Assembly (NCBI GenBank): GCA_039545295.1
Contig: BCIK01000022.1
Coordinates: 124,001-188,000, forward strand
Direction of reading: 5' to 3'
DNA length: 64,000 bases
Source: Udeniomyces pyricola
Lineage: Eukaryota; Basidiomycota; Tremellomycetes; Cystofilobasidiales; Mrakiaceae
Under the pieces are notes generated by a model, which saw nothing but the letters and a program-made list of their open reading frames with translations, was not told the origin of the DNA and made no database searches. The number at the start of each line of letters is the position of its first letter. The first letter of the stretch is position 1. Position numbers and translations under genes: made by a program. Positions 1 to 11,500 of the stretch are shown one piece after another.

Positions 1-694
1 GTAATATTGCTGACGTGCGACAACATGGAGTCATTCGATCAGCTTTGCCGTTCAAGATCACACATTTCCCAGTGAGACGAGCTGAGATGGAAATCCAACG
101 TAGTGACAGTGTACTGGGAGCGAGCCTGGCGTCAGAAGTCAAACGTACCGTCGGGTCAAGGTTCGACTCGTCCTCCTTCTTAGCGGCCTTGGGAGGAGCA
201 GCAGCAGCGGCAGCAGCCTTCTTGGCGGCCTTCTCTCGCTCCTTGATGAGGACCTTGAGCTTGCTATCAGGATAAAGGAGAGCGTAAGGGATCAAGCGAC
301 GGGTCAGATCAGCTCCAAATGCAGGATGTGGCCGACTTTTTTCCCGCCTTGATTCGCAGCGGAGCAAGGGTGTATGCCCGCTTAATGCGGCTAAGCCGTG
401 GCCATGTTCGGTTTAGGCTAGATGAGCCGGTCAGGCGAGAGTTCGTTGCCTATGGTCGTTGATGAGGAAATAGCATGGAACGAACCTCTTGGAAATCATC
501 TCGCCCGAGACGGGGTCCTTCTGGAGGTTGACGGTGGTCTGGTTGGACTGAGTGGGATCCATATTGGAACGTTTGGATTTGTTTACGGGGGGGAAAGTTG
601 CGAAACGGCGTGCGAGCAAAGGGGATTTGATGGAGCGTGTGGTGAGTGTAGTGAGTGTACGGAGGTTGATAGGGAGACCTAATGGCATGCACAA
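1..694 (-). CDS. KRS1: Lysyl-tRNA synthetase, 5' part (cut by left edge)
   Basis: Charges tRNA-Lys with lysine. Three exons are visible on the minus strand: 694 (or 562)-486, 263-149 and 9-1, the last running off the window. Joining them gives the eukaryotic N-terminal extension: a GEMISKSKLK stretch, then a Lys/Ala-rich helix (KEREKAAKKAA) and SNLDPT followed by QYY, which matches the family's GEMVSK...DPSQYFE order. Donors are GTTCGT (485) and GTACGT (148); acceptors end TAG (264) and CAG (10). There are two in-frame starts. ATG at 562 gives the normal cytosolic protein. ATG at 694 adds 44 residues rich in Arg, Thr, Ser and Leu with no acidic residue, typical of a mitochondrial targeting peptide. 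One gene may therefore supply both compartments; this is inference. The catalytic domain lies outside the window. Confidence 0.88.
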
Positions 695-980
695 GGCAGA
701 GGGTATGGTGGAAGAGGAGGAAAGACTCGAAGATTGTCCCTTCGATCAGTCCGCATCACGCCCTCAAGAATCAAAGAATCATCGATATTTATGAGAGCTG
801 TGATAATATATTAGGCGGCTCGAAACAGGTTATGTCCTCTTCTTTTTCCTTTGCTTTGATTATATATATATATCACATGTCTTCCATCGATTAGTTTAGC
901 CTTATATATCTTGATCCGACTTAGCAGCACAAAGTCATATAACCCATATCCGACCTCATCTCCCTCCCAACATCACCGCT

Positions 981-2726
981 CTACTCAAGGTAATCCTTGA
1001 TTTCCCTCTCGCTCAGCTTCCTGAAGCTCGGCTTGAGTCTCTCTCCTGGGCTCGCCACTAGATCCTCAGGCTTCGGAACCGTGACGATACCAATCTCAAT
1101 CGTCTTTTCCGTCATCTCGCCCTCGAATCCCTCCTTGAGAGTCAGGAGTGCAGTATGAATCGCGTCCTCGAGCGAGATGTCGTCGTTGTACCTAGGAATA
1201 AGATACAGATCGATAGCAAGACGAAATTAGAACCTGATACAACATAGTCCAGCTGACCGTACGAGGAGAAGAAAGATGGGAAGTAGAAGCAAGGAAAAAA
1301 AAAAAAGGAAGACAGAAAGGGGAGAAACGCGTACCTCTTCTCCAAAAACGTCTTGGCATTGACCATGTTCTTGCCTATCGCCGAAGCCTTCCAAGCCCAG
1401 AACGATCCCGAAGGATCGACCTGGTACAGCGATGGGCCACGATGCGAATCCCAACCAGCCACAAGTAGGGACACACCAAACGGCCGAACACCTCTGCGGA
1501 ACGAGAAACAGAAACGGAAGGAAGGAGAGGGAGGGAATGGGAAGGATGATGGAGCGAGGGGGAGGCAGTATTCAGAGAAAAGGTGGAGCAAACAAGATCA
1601 AGGATGAACAACTGAACAATTTCGATCGAGTGGGTTTCGTGTGGATCGGTCGAGTTGATGCCTGAGTAGGGACTAATGTGACAGAACAGCGTGGAAACCA
1701 AGTTGTAGATCTCCGAACTCCACGCTCCCAGCGTCATGTACCCTTTCTGACCCTTCAAGTCCTTTGTATCCAGATATCGTCACCCGCAGACTCCTAATCT
1801 CAGACTTAGATAAAACCCTGCCTCTGGGGATGGCGAGTGCTAACAGGTAGGCAACTGCTAACGGGTAGGTAACGGACTCACCCGCTCTGCGTCGCCTTCT
1901 GCATGATGGTAGCAATCTCCTGGACAAGAACCTTAGTCGGTGGGTACTCGTTGTAGACCTTCCAGTACGCCTGAGCAGCCTGTCGAGCCTTAGAGATGAG
2001 TACACGGAAATCAGGACCCATGCCGGAGTAGACGATACCGATGTTTGGGCAGACCATCGAGATCTTCTCCAGTGCCGAGTCGTCGACGAGGATAGACGGG
2101 GACTTCTTCTCGGTAGCAATGACGATACCGTTGGTGGCTGACATGCGATCGTAGTCGAAAGAGGTTTTGTTGAGGATAAAGGCCGATGGGAGCAGGACAG
2201 CGATGTATGCATGTGAGCCAAAGGCCATGCCAAAGAGTGAGCAACAAGCAGAGGGGGATGAGAGACACGTCAAGGAAGATGACAGGGTTCGCACGATGTC
2301 AGCGTGAGTAGCGTGCGTATGTATATGGCAGGCGATTTGTAAGGAGGAGACTGAAACCGACCCTTGACACCTAGCGAAGTCGCACCAGCGTTGACGGCTG
2401 CTATGGCATGCTCGATTTGGACAAGCTGTAGGGTTCGAGACGAGCCGGGTTCCAGCGCGAAAGGCAATGAATGACGAGGCAAGAAGGATGTGAGTGAGTC
2501 GTGCGTGGATGATGGCCTCTCGTTGACATTGGACCGTCTGTGACCGTTGGGGCCGGGCAGAACGTTGGAGATTGACGTACCTTTCCCGATGGCGAGAAAG
2601 TAGTAAGGGAGAAGCTGAGACGACAAGGGCGATGAGGTTGAGGCGTGAGCTTGAGAGATGGAGGTTTGACGGAGCAGGTGATGGGCTGACTGACCTGTAA
2701 GCACCTCCACCTCCTGGGGCAGACAT
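981..2726 (-). CDS. PRE8: 20S proteasome subunit alpha-2
   Basis: Structural alpha-ring subunit of the 20S proteasome (PSMA2/Pre8 family), which gates substrate entry. Six exons: 2726-2695, 2614-2581, 2425-2362, 2137-1882, 1503-1335 and 1191-981; all phases agree. The start [10 protein letters not shown] runs into the alpha-subunit signature [12 protein letters not shown], then [79 protein letters not shown] and an [17 protein letters not shown] end closing with IKDYLE and a TAG stop. Length is the usual one for the family (about 250 aa). It is divergent from the polymerase kappa gene and probably shares its upstream region. Confidence 0.95.
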
Positions 2727-3296
2727 GGTGTTTGGGAGTGGGTTGGGTTGGGTTGGTAAGTGGGTGAGTGGGTGAGTGTGTAGTTGTTTGGTTGTTGGGT
2801 GAGCGAAGGAAGGATAGTGGGAGATGGGTGTATGCGTAAGATGAGACTATAACAGTAGACGGGGCGTGGAAGGGATGGATGGATGGATATTGGATGGAGT
2901 GATGCAAGTGATGACTATGTCCATTCATCCATTCATCCATTCATCCATTCATCCAGTCATCCATCCCACCAGCAGCGCCTCCAGCTGGACCAGCGACTGG
3001 ATCCACCCACGCCTCCAGCCAGTCAGTCTATCTGCCAGAGCTCCAACCTATCATTACCCCTCATCATCATCATCACATATATCCCATTCATCACCATCAG
3101 CCCATTCTCCATCCCATCCATCTACATCCAACACCACCTCCTCCTCCAATCCATCTTCGTGTTTCCTCTTACCATCCGAACCGCCTTCACGGCACGCTCA
3201 GTCCACCGTCTCCGATCCGCCCTTGCCACACCCAGCCACCACCATTTCCATTCCGCCCCGACTTTGGCCTCTTCACTAGTTCCAGTCAACGCCAAT
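2727..3296. promoter_or_regulatory. Shared upstream region of PRE8 and polymerase kappa
   Basis: This 570-bp stretch lies between two divergently transcribed genes and should hold both promoters. It contains a GTGGGTGA/GGTTGGGT-rich part near PRE8 and an imperfect 8-bp array built on ATCCATTC at about 2919-2966. A CAT/CCATC-rich pyrimidine tract then leads up to the polymerase kappa start. No clear TATA box was found. The promoter role is inferred from gene arrangement only. Confidence 0.45.
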
Positions 3297-6200
3297 ATGG
3301 GTCGACCGGGTCCTCATGACCCTGTACCCAAGGGCCCGGCCTTACCGGAACCTTCACAAATTCCAGAGTCTCTGCTCAGACGCATGGCTGGCCAAAGTGG
3401 TATGTCCGACCTCTGGCCTGTCTGCGCGTCAAGAGCGACACGTTCGGGCTCAGCCTAGCCTCCGCCGGCCTATTACGCGTCCAGAATCCATGGCGCGAGC
3501 TGACGCGTTGCTGCTTTCTCTCCTCTCAAAGTTAACAAGGCCGGCAACAAACGCGACCCTGCCGAGATCGCTCGCATCATCGCCGAGGCTAGCAAAGGGT
3601 CAAAATTTTATATTTTGGAGCAAGAAAAGGATGAGTCCTTGACGCGTCGCATTGCGAAGCTTCTGGAAAAGGTCCGTGCAATTTCTCTTTCGACTCATTT
3701 TCCCGCCTCATCCTCTTCTGCGCTCGTACATTTCCTTCTGAACTGCGACATGAGATGGGTCTGATTCTATTCCTTTGCTTATGGGTCTTCAGAGGGACAA
3801 ACTCCTCCAAACGGCAGACCTTGAAAGGCTGGAAAAGGCTACTGACCAGATGGTAAGACCCTTTTATTGGCCCCTTTTTTCCTTTTTCGACCATCTCGAG
3901 TTGCCCGCTCGACATTAACATTTGTTTGAATATAATGTCTTCCTGCTCTTCTTATCGTAAATGAATAGATTGAGCACATCGAAGCTTCTCGCGAAGTTGA
4001 GCCGAGATCAATTGTGCACGTGGATGTAGACGCGTTCTACGCCAGCGTGGAACTCCTCACCAATCCAGCATTAGAGGGTAAAGCATTCGGCGTCGGATCT
4101 GGAGTCTTAACGACGGCTTCGTACGAGGCGAGAGCTTACGGTCGGTCGGCTTGCCATCAAAAGCGACTCGGAGTCCCTCGCCTGTCATGCTTAAGACATT
4201 TCTGAGGTCTTTCTCTCTTGGGCCACTACCTGCTTTTTTCTTTTTTTTGTTCAGGCGTTCGATCTGGCATGCCTGGCTTCATCGCTAAGAAGCTATGTCC
4301 GGAGATTACCTTTGTTGCACCTCATTTTGATGAGTGAGTGCCAGTTCAAATCTCAAACTCGACTTGCCGAGGCTCATACCACACATGACTGACAGCTGTA
4401 TCGATTTTGTAATTTGGTTCTTTTGGTGTCGTGTCATCAGATATTCTAAATGGTAGGGCCTCATGTGTCACGACCAAATTCTTCTTGGTGTCTTTGAACT
4501 GACTTTGATTGATATCACCACAGGTCTCGTAAGATCATGGACACGCTCAAGCCCTATGCCATGGGCAGATATACGATTGCTGGCTGCGATGAAGGCTTCT
4601 TTGACGTCACGTACGAGTCACTTTTCCTCCCAGTCTTTCCGTCTTCATCTTCCTTTGACGAAGGACGTTCACCCGGTCTTGCGTCTTGTGCCTGACGTAT
4701 GACTTGTAACTTGTTCGCATCTCAGCGATTACATGAAAACGCATGACATGACTGCCGAAGCAGTCGTCGAGAGATTACGAGCTGATTGCTTTGCCAGTAC
4801 GGGGCTTACAGTCTCTGCTGGGTGAGTCAACTTATTCACTGCTGTCTTAGTTCCGCAGAGAGCGTGCTCTGAAATGTACCGCTTTGGTTGGTCCCGTATA
4901 CTTAAATCCTCAGCATCGCTCCAACCAAGGCACGTGAATCTTTGTTCCGCTTCTGTTTTCGCTATCGATCAGCCATTCAAATGACGGGCTGACCGTTCGT
5001 TTGATTCCTCTATTGATCAATTCTGATAGATGCTCGCCAAGATCTGCTCGGACCAAAACAAGCCCAACGGCCAGTTTACTTGTCTTCCGACTCGCGAGCA
5101 GGTCATTGCATTCACGGCTCCCCTAGCGATCAGAAAGTAAGCGGTCTTCGAGTTTCGACTGTTTTGCTTTTGCAAAGCCGAGATTTGTATGCTTACCCTT
5201 CGTGTATGTGACTTTCTCAGAGTTCCTGGCATCGGCAGAGTACAGGAACGCTGTTTGGAAGCTTTAGGTGTCTACACTTGCGGAGATATCATCAAACAGC
5301 GAGCCGTACGTCATTTCACTCTGAACATCGCGACTGTGTTCATTGGTATATACGAATCGTATGATGCTCACGTATCCAATACGACTGTCTCCTCCAGATC
5401 TTACATCTCATGGACTGGAATGTCATTGACCTTCTTCGAGCTAGTCTGGGCTGTACCACCAACATTTGTACGCCTGGTAAAAAGTCAGATCGCAAGAGCG
5501 TTGGGGTCGAAAGGTAGCTTCCACTCTGCCTGACTCTATACGTGATTATCCAAAAAGGAGAAGAAGAAGACAAACGCTGAGCTGACGATCCTTTTCTTCG
5601 GGTCTGGGGTTCATTTCGTACTTATGCAGAACATTCAGCCGAGCCAAGTCAGATCCCGTCGAACTTGGCGAAATCTTGGAAAAGATTGCCGAGGACCTCG
5701 AAGAGTCCCTTACCAACCTCCGGTTCGTCGGTCGAAAAGTTGTGTTCAAGTTCAAGCTCGATACGTTCAAAGCTTATACTCGCGACAAGACGGTCGATTA
5801 CGAGGTCTCGACCAAGGAGCAAATCCTCGTCATCGCGCGTAAGCTGATGGAAAAGGAGTTGCCGTTCAAGCTTCGGTTGATGGGTCTTCGTGTTTCAACG
5901 CTGAGAGATCTTGATGCCGTTCCTACAAAAGGGCTCGATCAGGTTGGTTTGACATGTCCCCGAACAGAGAGAACTGGGTTACGAAGTCGACCTCTGACTC
6001 ATTGATTCCTTCTTTCCTGCCTCGAATCATAGTATCTCGTCAAATCTCCCGCCAAGAAGGCATCAAAAAAGAGATTACCGACCAGCATTGGTAACGCTAG
6101 CGACGAGGCTATTGTCATTGACGACAGCGAAATGAGCGAGGACGAACTCGGGATGAGTAAGATCGAAGCTGACCTGGAAGCCTTTTCGGACAATGAGGAG

Positions 6201-7072
6201 GGTATGGATGCCAACAAGCCGGACGAGACCGGTGCAACTAAGGGCAAAGGCAAAGCTCGGCCTTCGACGGCTAGTCCGCGCAAGAGGAAGAGCGCTACAC
6301 CGACCAGTGACGGGAGTGAGGCTAATCGTAAACCGGTCCAAAGACGGTCAGCAGAAGTCAAAGTCGAAACTTTACCGGCGGACGATTCTATCGGACAGCG
6401 AGATGATCCAGGCATGGCATGTCCCAACTGTAGGGTAAGTCCCGACTACTCATCAAGCCTAGTCTTGGCCAGATACTCCTCCATCTTGATGACTCCGATG
6501 AGCTGAATCAGATCGTCGTGCGATAATCCACCTTCGACAGTTTCGATTCAAAACGCCCCCTTCCAACCTTGATCTCAACGCTCATCTCGACCACTGTCTC
6601 GCCGGCAACGTACCCGTTTACGTCTCATCTGACGACGACGGCGGCGACCTTTCAGCCATAGCCTCCTCATCCAATACCAACGCTACTGCTACCTCTAACC
6701 CTCCTCTGCGTCAGCCGAAAAAGGCCAAAGTTGCCCGAGCTTCGAAACCTCCGTCCGCCGGCGCTGTGAAGAAACAGCTCAAACCGAAGGGAAAGAACAA
6801 GGAGACGACAGCGCCAGCCGTAAGGAACATGTGAGTTGGTAGGTTTTGGACGAGATCAATAGTGGAAGAATGAATGATGGGAGATCCGAGGAGGGAAAGA
6901 GGCGAGAGGAGGGAGGGGGTGGGGGGCGGAAGACAAGTATTGCCGGGACGTGACTACTTCTTTGGGTCCCGGGTAAAAATCCACTCCCCGCATGTCTGAC
7001 CAACTTGGAATCATTCTCATTCCTCCTGTGCGGTAAAATATCAGGTTCGAGGAAATGATGAAGGGTCGTTAA
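3297..7072 (+). CDS. DNA polymerase kappa (Y-family, DinB/POLK)
   Basis: Translesion DNA polymerase of the Y family, nuclear. Exons include 3297-3399, 3532-3671, 3793-3852, 3969-4140, 4255-4333, a 12-nt exon 4441-4452, and one starting at 4524. Family landmarks follow in order: [15 protein letters not shown]...EASKGSKFY (kappa-specific N-clasp), [14 protein letters not shown] (first catalytic Asp), [22 protein letters not shown] at the second catalytic site, [32 protein letters not shown] (helix-hairpin-helix), KSVGVER and LRLMGLRVS. The C-terminus has a Ser/Lys-rich disordered stretch and a UBZ-type zinc finger (CPNC ... NAHLDHCL) for binding ubiquitinated PCNA. Two oddities: the usual SLDEA is GCDEG, and one intron (4930-5029) appears to start with GC. 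The end is either the last exon 7045-7072 (FEEMMKGR) or a stop at 6834 if GTGAGT at 6831 is not used. Confidence 0.9.
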
Positions 7073-8548
7073 GGTGGTGAAGAAAAACTAGACAAGACCT
7101 AGTCATCCATTAAAAAAATGGTGGTATTATCCTTCGACTTGTCCACCATCAGCATCTTTTGTCCGACGAGACACCGTCCTCGTTCTACTCTGATATGCTA
7201 GACATCGCAGACACTGTGCATCGGTGCACACTTCTCGCTTCGTCCCCTACATTTCACTCTGGATCATGGTTTCTAGATGTGCCATCAGAGTCCCGATGTG
7301 TGGTGGATATGATTCATTTCAATCCTCTTTGATTGTCGCCTTCCTTCTTCCCTCTCCCCCTCCCTGACCTCTTCTGACGTCGTCGACCGCGTATTTAATA
7401 GGCTCAACCGCTTCTCTTCTCAATCATTTCTGCAACCTCCCCCCCCCCCCCCCCNGCTGTCCCTTCTTTTCCCAACTTCTCATTCCATCTTCTCTTCTCT
7501 CACTCTCCCCAGTCTAGTTCCTCTTTCCAAATACGTTCGCTCGCATCTTGTACCTTTTTTTTTGTCTCTTCTTCTTCATCTTGTTTCACTCTTGACGTCA
7601 GACAAACGAACCCACTTGGACCAATCCATGCCTTACGACTACTTGATTTCTCTCTGCTTTCTTTTCTCTCTCACTCTCACTCATATGGTCTGAATCTTGC
7701 ATTGGTTCCCTCAGTCGTCTCAGCAAATTGAGCAGAACAAGCAAACTACGAAGAAAGAAAGAAAAAGAAGAAAAAAAAAAAACAGAAAAGAAAAGAAACA
7801 GAGATTCATGTCAACGAACTCAACCGAGACCAACGCCCAACCACCCTTGCTTTGCTCAAGGAGCATGACTAGGGCGAGACCGTTGGGTGTGGGAGCACAC
7901 GAGGATGAGAATGACTGAGCGACACCAGAGAACTAAGAGCAACAACGAGGCGAGATGGGAAAGAAGGAGAGGAAAATCATGAAGATGGGTATAAATAATA
8001 TAAGAGTGAACTATCGCTCGCTCAAGTGAATTGCTTGAGGATCTCCTTGTTGTATTACTAGGGTCACCGCACCCCGTTGCGGAATATATATATATATACA
8101 GTCACTTCATCATCATTTTCAGATCGACATCTATATATCGATATACTCTCATCCACTTACGCCATCATGTCTTTGAATGACTATCATTCATCTCTGCATG
8201 CTTTCGATGGCACCGAGCGGGTCAGGTCAAGAAGCGTACTCGATCTACTCATATGCGTATGCGACTGGCAAGAAACAATATCAGGGCCAACAAAACGTAT
8301 ATACATTCGTTGCTTGTCGTTGCCCAAGTTGCCCAATCACCCGCACCGCTCACGAACACGTGACATCATTAGCCCCGATGATGACTTGTGAGGTGAAATG
8401 CTGTGCAACAGACGTCCATCATCATCATCATCCATCCATCCAAGCCAGATCCATCGGCATCTCCCAACTCTCCCCACATATCCGTCCATATCGGTCGCGC
8501 TCCTAGCCTCTCGCTTGCCCTTCGTCACCCCTTCGCTTACCTGTAGTC
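7073..8548. other. Intergenic stretch between polymerase kappa and APL5
   Basis: No convincing gene was found in this 1.5 kb. It holds a C homopolymer (7439-7454) ending in an undetermined base at 7455, a long pyrimidine-rich part with a possible TATTTAATA box near 7392, a purine-rich A/G tract at 7757-7803, short AT repeats near 8083-8098, one copy of a dispersed repeat (about 8157-8309, listed separately) and an ATCATC/CATCC microsatellite near 8415-8440. The part nearest 8548 should carry the APL5 promoter. A short unrecognised transcript in 7380-7920 cannot be excluded. Confidence 0.5.
8157..8309 (+). repeat. Dispersed repeat, copy A
   Basis: About 150 bp here match, in opposite orientation, the segment near 20100-20256. 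Conserved blocks include GATGGCACCGAGCGGGT, AAGCGTACTCGATCT, GCGACTGGC, GAAACAAT and AGGGCC. By eye the copies are roughly three-quarters to four-fifths identical with small indels. No coding sequence or terminal inverted repeat is evident. It may be a short non-autonomous mobile element, but the family is not recognised. Confidence 0.65.
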
Positions 8549-11500
8549 ATGTGGGAGAGAACGCTCCAAGATCTCATCAGGGTCAGTCTACCATCCATCG
8601 ATCGCTCTTCCCGCCATCAAGCTCCGCTTCGAGTATGACGCGCCCAAATTCACACATCTACCTCGTCATGCTTGTCCATCCGCTTCTCCCAGGGCATTCG
8701 AGCCAACACGTCCAAATCCCAAGCTCAATTCGACGGCTTCCTTCAGGAGGCCATTGAAGAAATCCGCAAGGAGCTCAAAGGGAGTGACATGGACCTCAAG
8801 GCCGGCGCCGTCCTCAAGATGGTCTACGTCAGTCGCGTTCACGTACACTCGCTTCCGTAAGACGTACAAGAAGTCATGGCAATACTCACTTCAACCCTTT
8901 TTGTCTCCTTCTCTAACTCGAATGGCACAGCTCATGATGCTTTACCCGGTCACCCCCCCTCCCTCGTTCGCGTTTCACGTTGTCGAGGTCATGTCCTCGT
9001 CCAAGTACCACCTCAAAGAGGTCGGCTATCTCGCCGCCGAGGGAGCCTTTCCCGAAGGTACCGAGGAAGTCGTCCTTACTGTCAATGGCATCAAAAAGGT
9101 GAGTGCTCGGTTGAACGTTGCTTTGAACATTATGGACAAATCTGAAAGAGAACAATTGTGCTGACCTAGCTGTCACGCCATTTTTGGTCGATCCTCGTCC
9201 ATAACGATCACACATCAGGACCTACTCTCGCCATCACCTTTCCTCACTCAGCTGGCCTTGACCGGCCTGTCGTCCATCGTGACTCCACCTCTCGCACGAG
9301 ATCTTTCGCATGACATTTCCTCTCTTCTGACCCATTCCAAGCCGCAGGTGGGTTGGTCTCTTGACGGCGAGTTGCGCCTTGTATCTAGCTTCTCAGTGAT
9401 CGTCTCCAATTGACCACGTCGATGAACCTTGACCTTCTCCCCAGGTGCGAAAGAGAGCAGTACTATGCATGTACAAGATATTTGAAAAGTACCCAGAGTC
9501 CCTTCAGGACAACTTCTCGAGGCTGCGGGATCGATTAGAAGATGACGATCAAGGTGGGGCTCGTACGATCGGAACTTGGCGTCCTCCTTCCATCGCTCGG
9601 CATGTAAACTGACGTTAGATCATCAACTTGGCCGTCCCTTCCAGGTGTAATCTCGGCGACAGTCAACGTTCTTACAGAGCTGGCTCGCAAAAATGCGCGA
9701 AACTACTTGCCCCTTGCTCCCCAGCTGTTCGACATTCTGTCCCGTAGTCAAAACAATTGGATGCTCATCAAAGTGGTCAAGCTTGTTTGTATCCTTCTCT
9801 TTCTGTACTTACACGTGTCTGGTTGCATTCCGTTTGAAAGAGAGCTGATGGCTCCATCATGTCCTGGCGGTGTTACCAGTTTGCCCTCTTGACGCCGCAT
9901 GAGCCTAGACTTATCCGAAAGCTCTTGCCACCCATCACCAACCTTATCACGACCACTCCCGCAGTGTCTCTTTTGTACGAATGCGTTCGAACGTGTATCA
10001 CCGGTGGCATGCTGGACGACAGCGAGGCAGGGGAGGCTCTCGCCCGAGTATGCGTTGGCAAGCTCAGCAACTTTCTCGAGGATGAGGATCAAAATCGTGA
10101 GATCTCTCCGCTTGGCGTCTCAGCATGAGAACCTTTCTTAATGACACACGTCGTCACATCTCTCCTCTCTCGATCGCCCAGTGAAATACATCGCTCTCTT
10201 AGCCCTCGTCAACATCATTCCAACGCACGCCTATCTTCTCGAGGATTATCAAGATGTCATCTTAAAGAGTGTCGACGATCCCGATTTGAGTATCCGGCTT
10301 CGCGCTCTGGATCTTGTCTGTGCCATGGTTCGTGACACACTCATTCTCATCTATCTCGATTTGTTCAAGGCGCTGGACTCTAACGGTTTGGTATCGATTG
10401 TTTCTGTCAGGTCAATCGCCGAAACATCCAACCCATCATCGACCAATTGGTCTCGGCTCTTCTGCCTCCGACTGATGCACCTTCCCTTCCTTCCGCGACG
10501 TCTGCTCTGCTTTCCATCACGAACCCATCGACTGCTTCTTTTGCTACCCCCCATGTCGCTAGCTCTACGACGCTTCTAACGCCCTCATACCGATATGAGC
10601 TGACCTCGCGGATCCTTGCTATTGGTGCCAAAGATACCTTCTCATCCGTCTCATCTTTCGAATGGTACCTTGCTGTGCTCGTCGATCTCGCTTACATCTC
10701 GAGAGTCGACTGTGGGCGCGAGATCAGGCGACAACTCGTCGACATCGTCGTTCGGGTCAAAGTTGAGAGCGTCAGACAAAGGGCGGTGGAGCTGATGGAG
10801 AGCTTACTCAAGGATGAAAGCTTTGTCGTTGGCGCCAAAGACGTCAAAGTGGGAGGCGAAGCCGGGTGGGGGGAAATCTTCAGTGGAGCAGCCTGGATTG
10901 TGGGAGAGTTTTGCGAGTGCGTAGACGTTTTGCTACTAGCTGCTTGCTGTATGGATCTTTAGGAAGAGCGGCTGAATGATGTCAACAAACTCTTTTTGCT
11001 ATTGTGATTTAGGTACCTGTCCTCGCCCACGTCTTCGATCCTGCAACTTCTCTCGCCGTCCCTTTCACAGCTGCCCTCATCGGCGATTGCCACCTGTCTG
11101 CACTCGGCTGCCAAAATTTTTGCCTATTGGTCCGCTCAAAAAGCGCACGGATGGTCTGACGAGGATGCTTCATCAGACCTGATGGAGCTCAGGAGCATCG
11201 TCGACAGGGTCCTCGAGGCGGTTGAACCTTATACGATTTGGAGCGAGGCCGAAGTTCAGGAACGAGTATGTTTCCTGCCATCGACGATGTACCAAGCGCA
11301 TCGATACGAGGGTTAGATGCTGACATGCTAAAACTCTCGGTTCTTGATTTGACTCACACTTGCAAGGCTTGGAACATTCTTCAACTGTTTTCATTCATCC
11401 GAGCCGATCTTGCCTCATTCCGCCCATCCAACTCTTTTTCGAACACGAATGACGCTGCTTCTCCAAGCGACACCACCCCTGACCAGCATCTCCCATCTCA

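Noticed and set aside
422..794. Plus-strand short frames over the KRS1 first exon
   Set aside because: They are antisense to the well-supported KRS1 exon and its leader.
7697..7918. 73-codon Lys-rich frame
   Set aside because: Its Lys/Arg part comes from an A/G tract and there is no sign of conservation or splicing.
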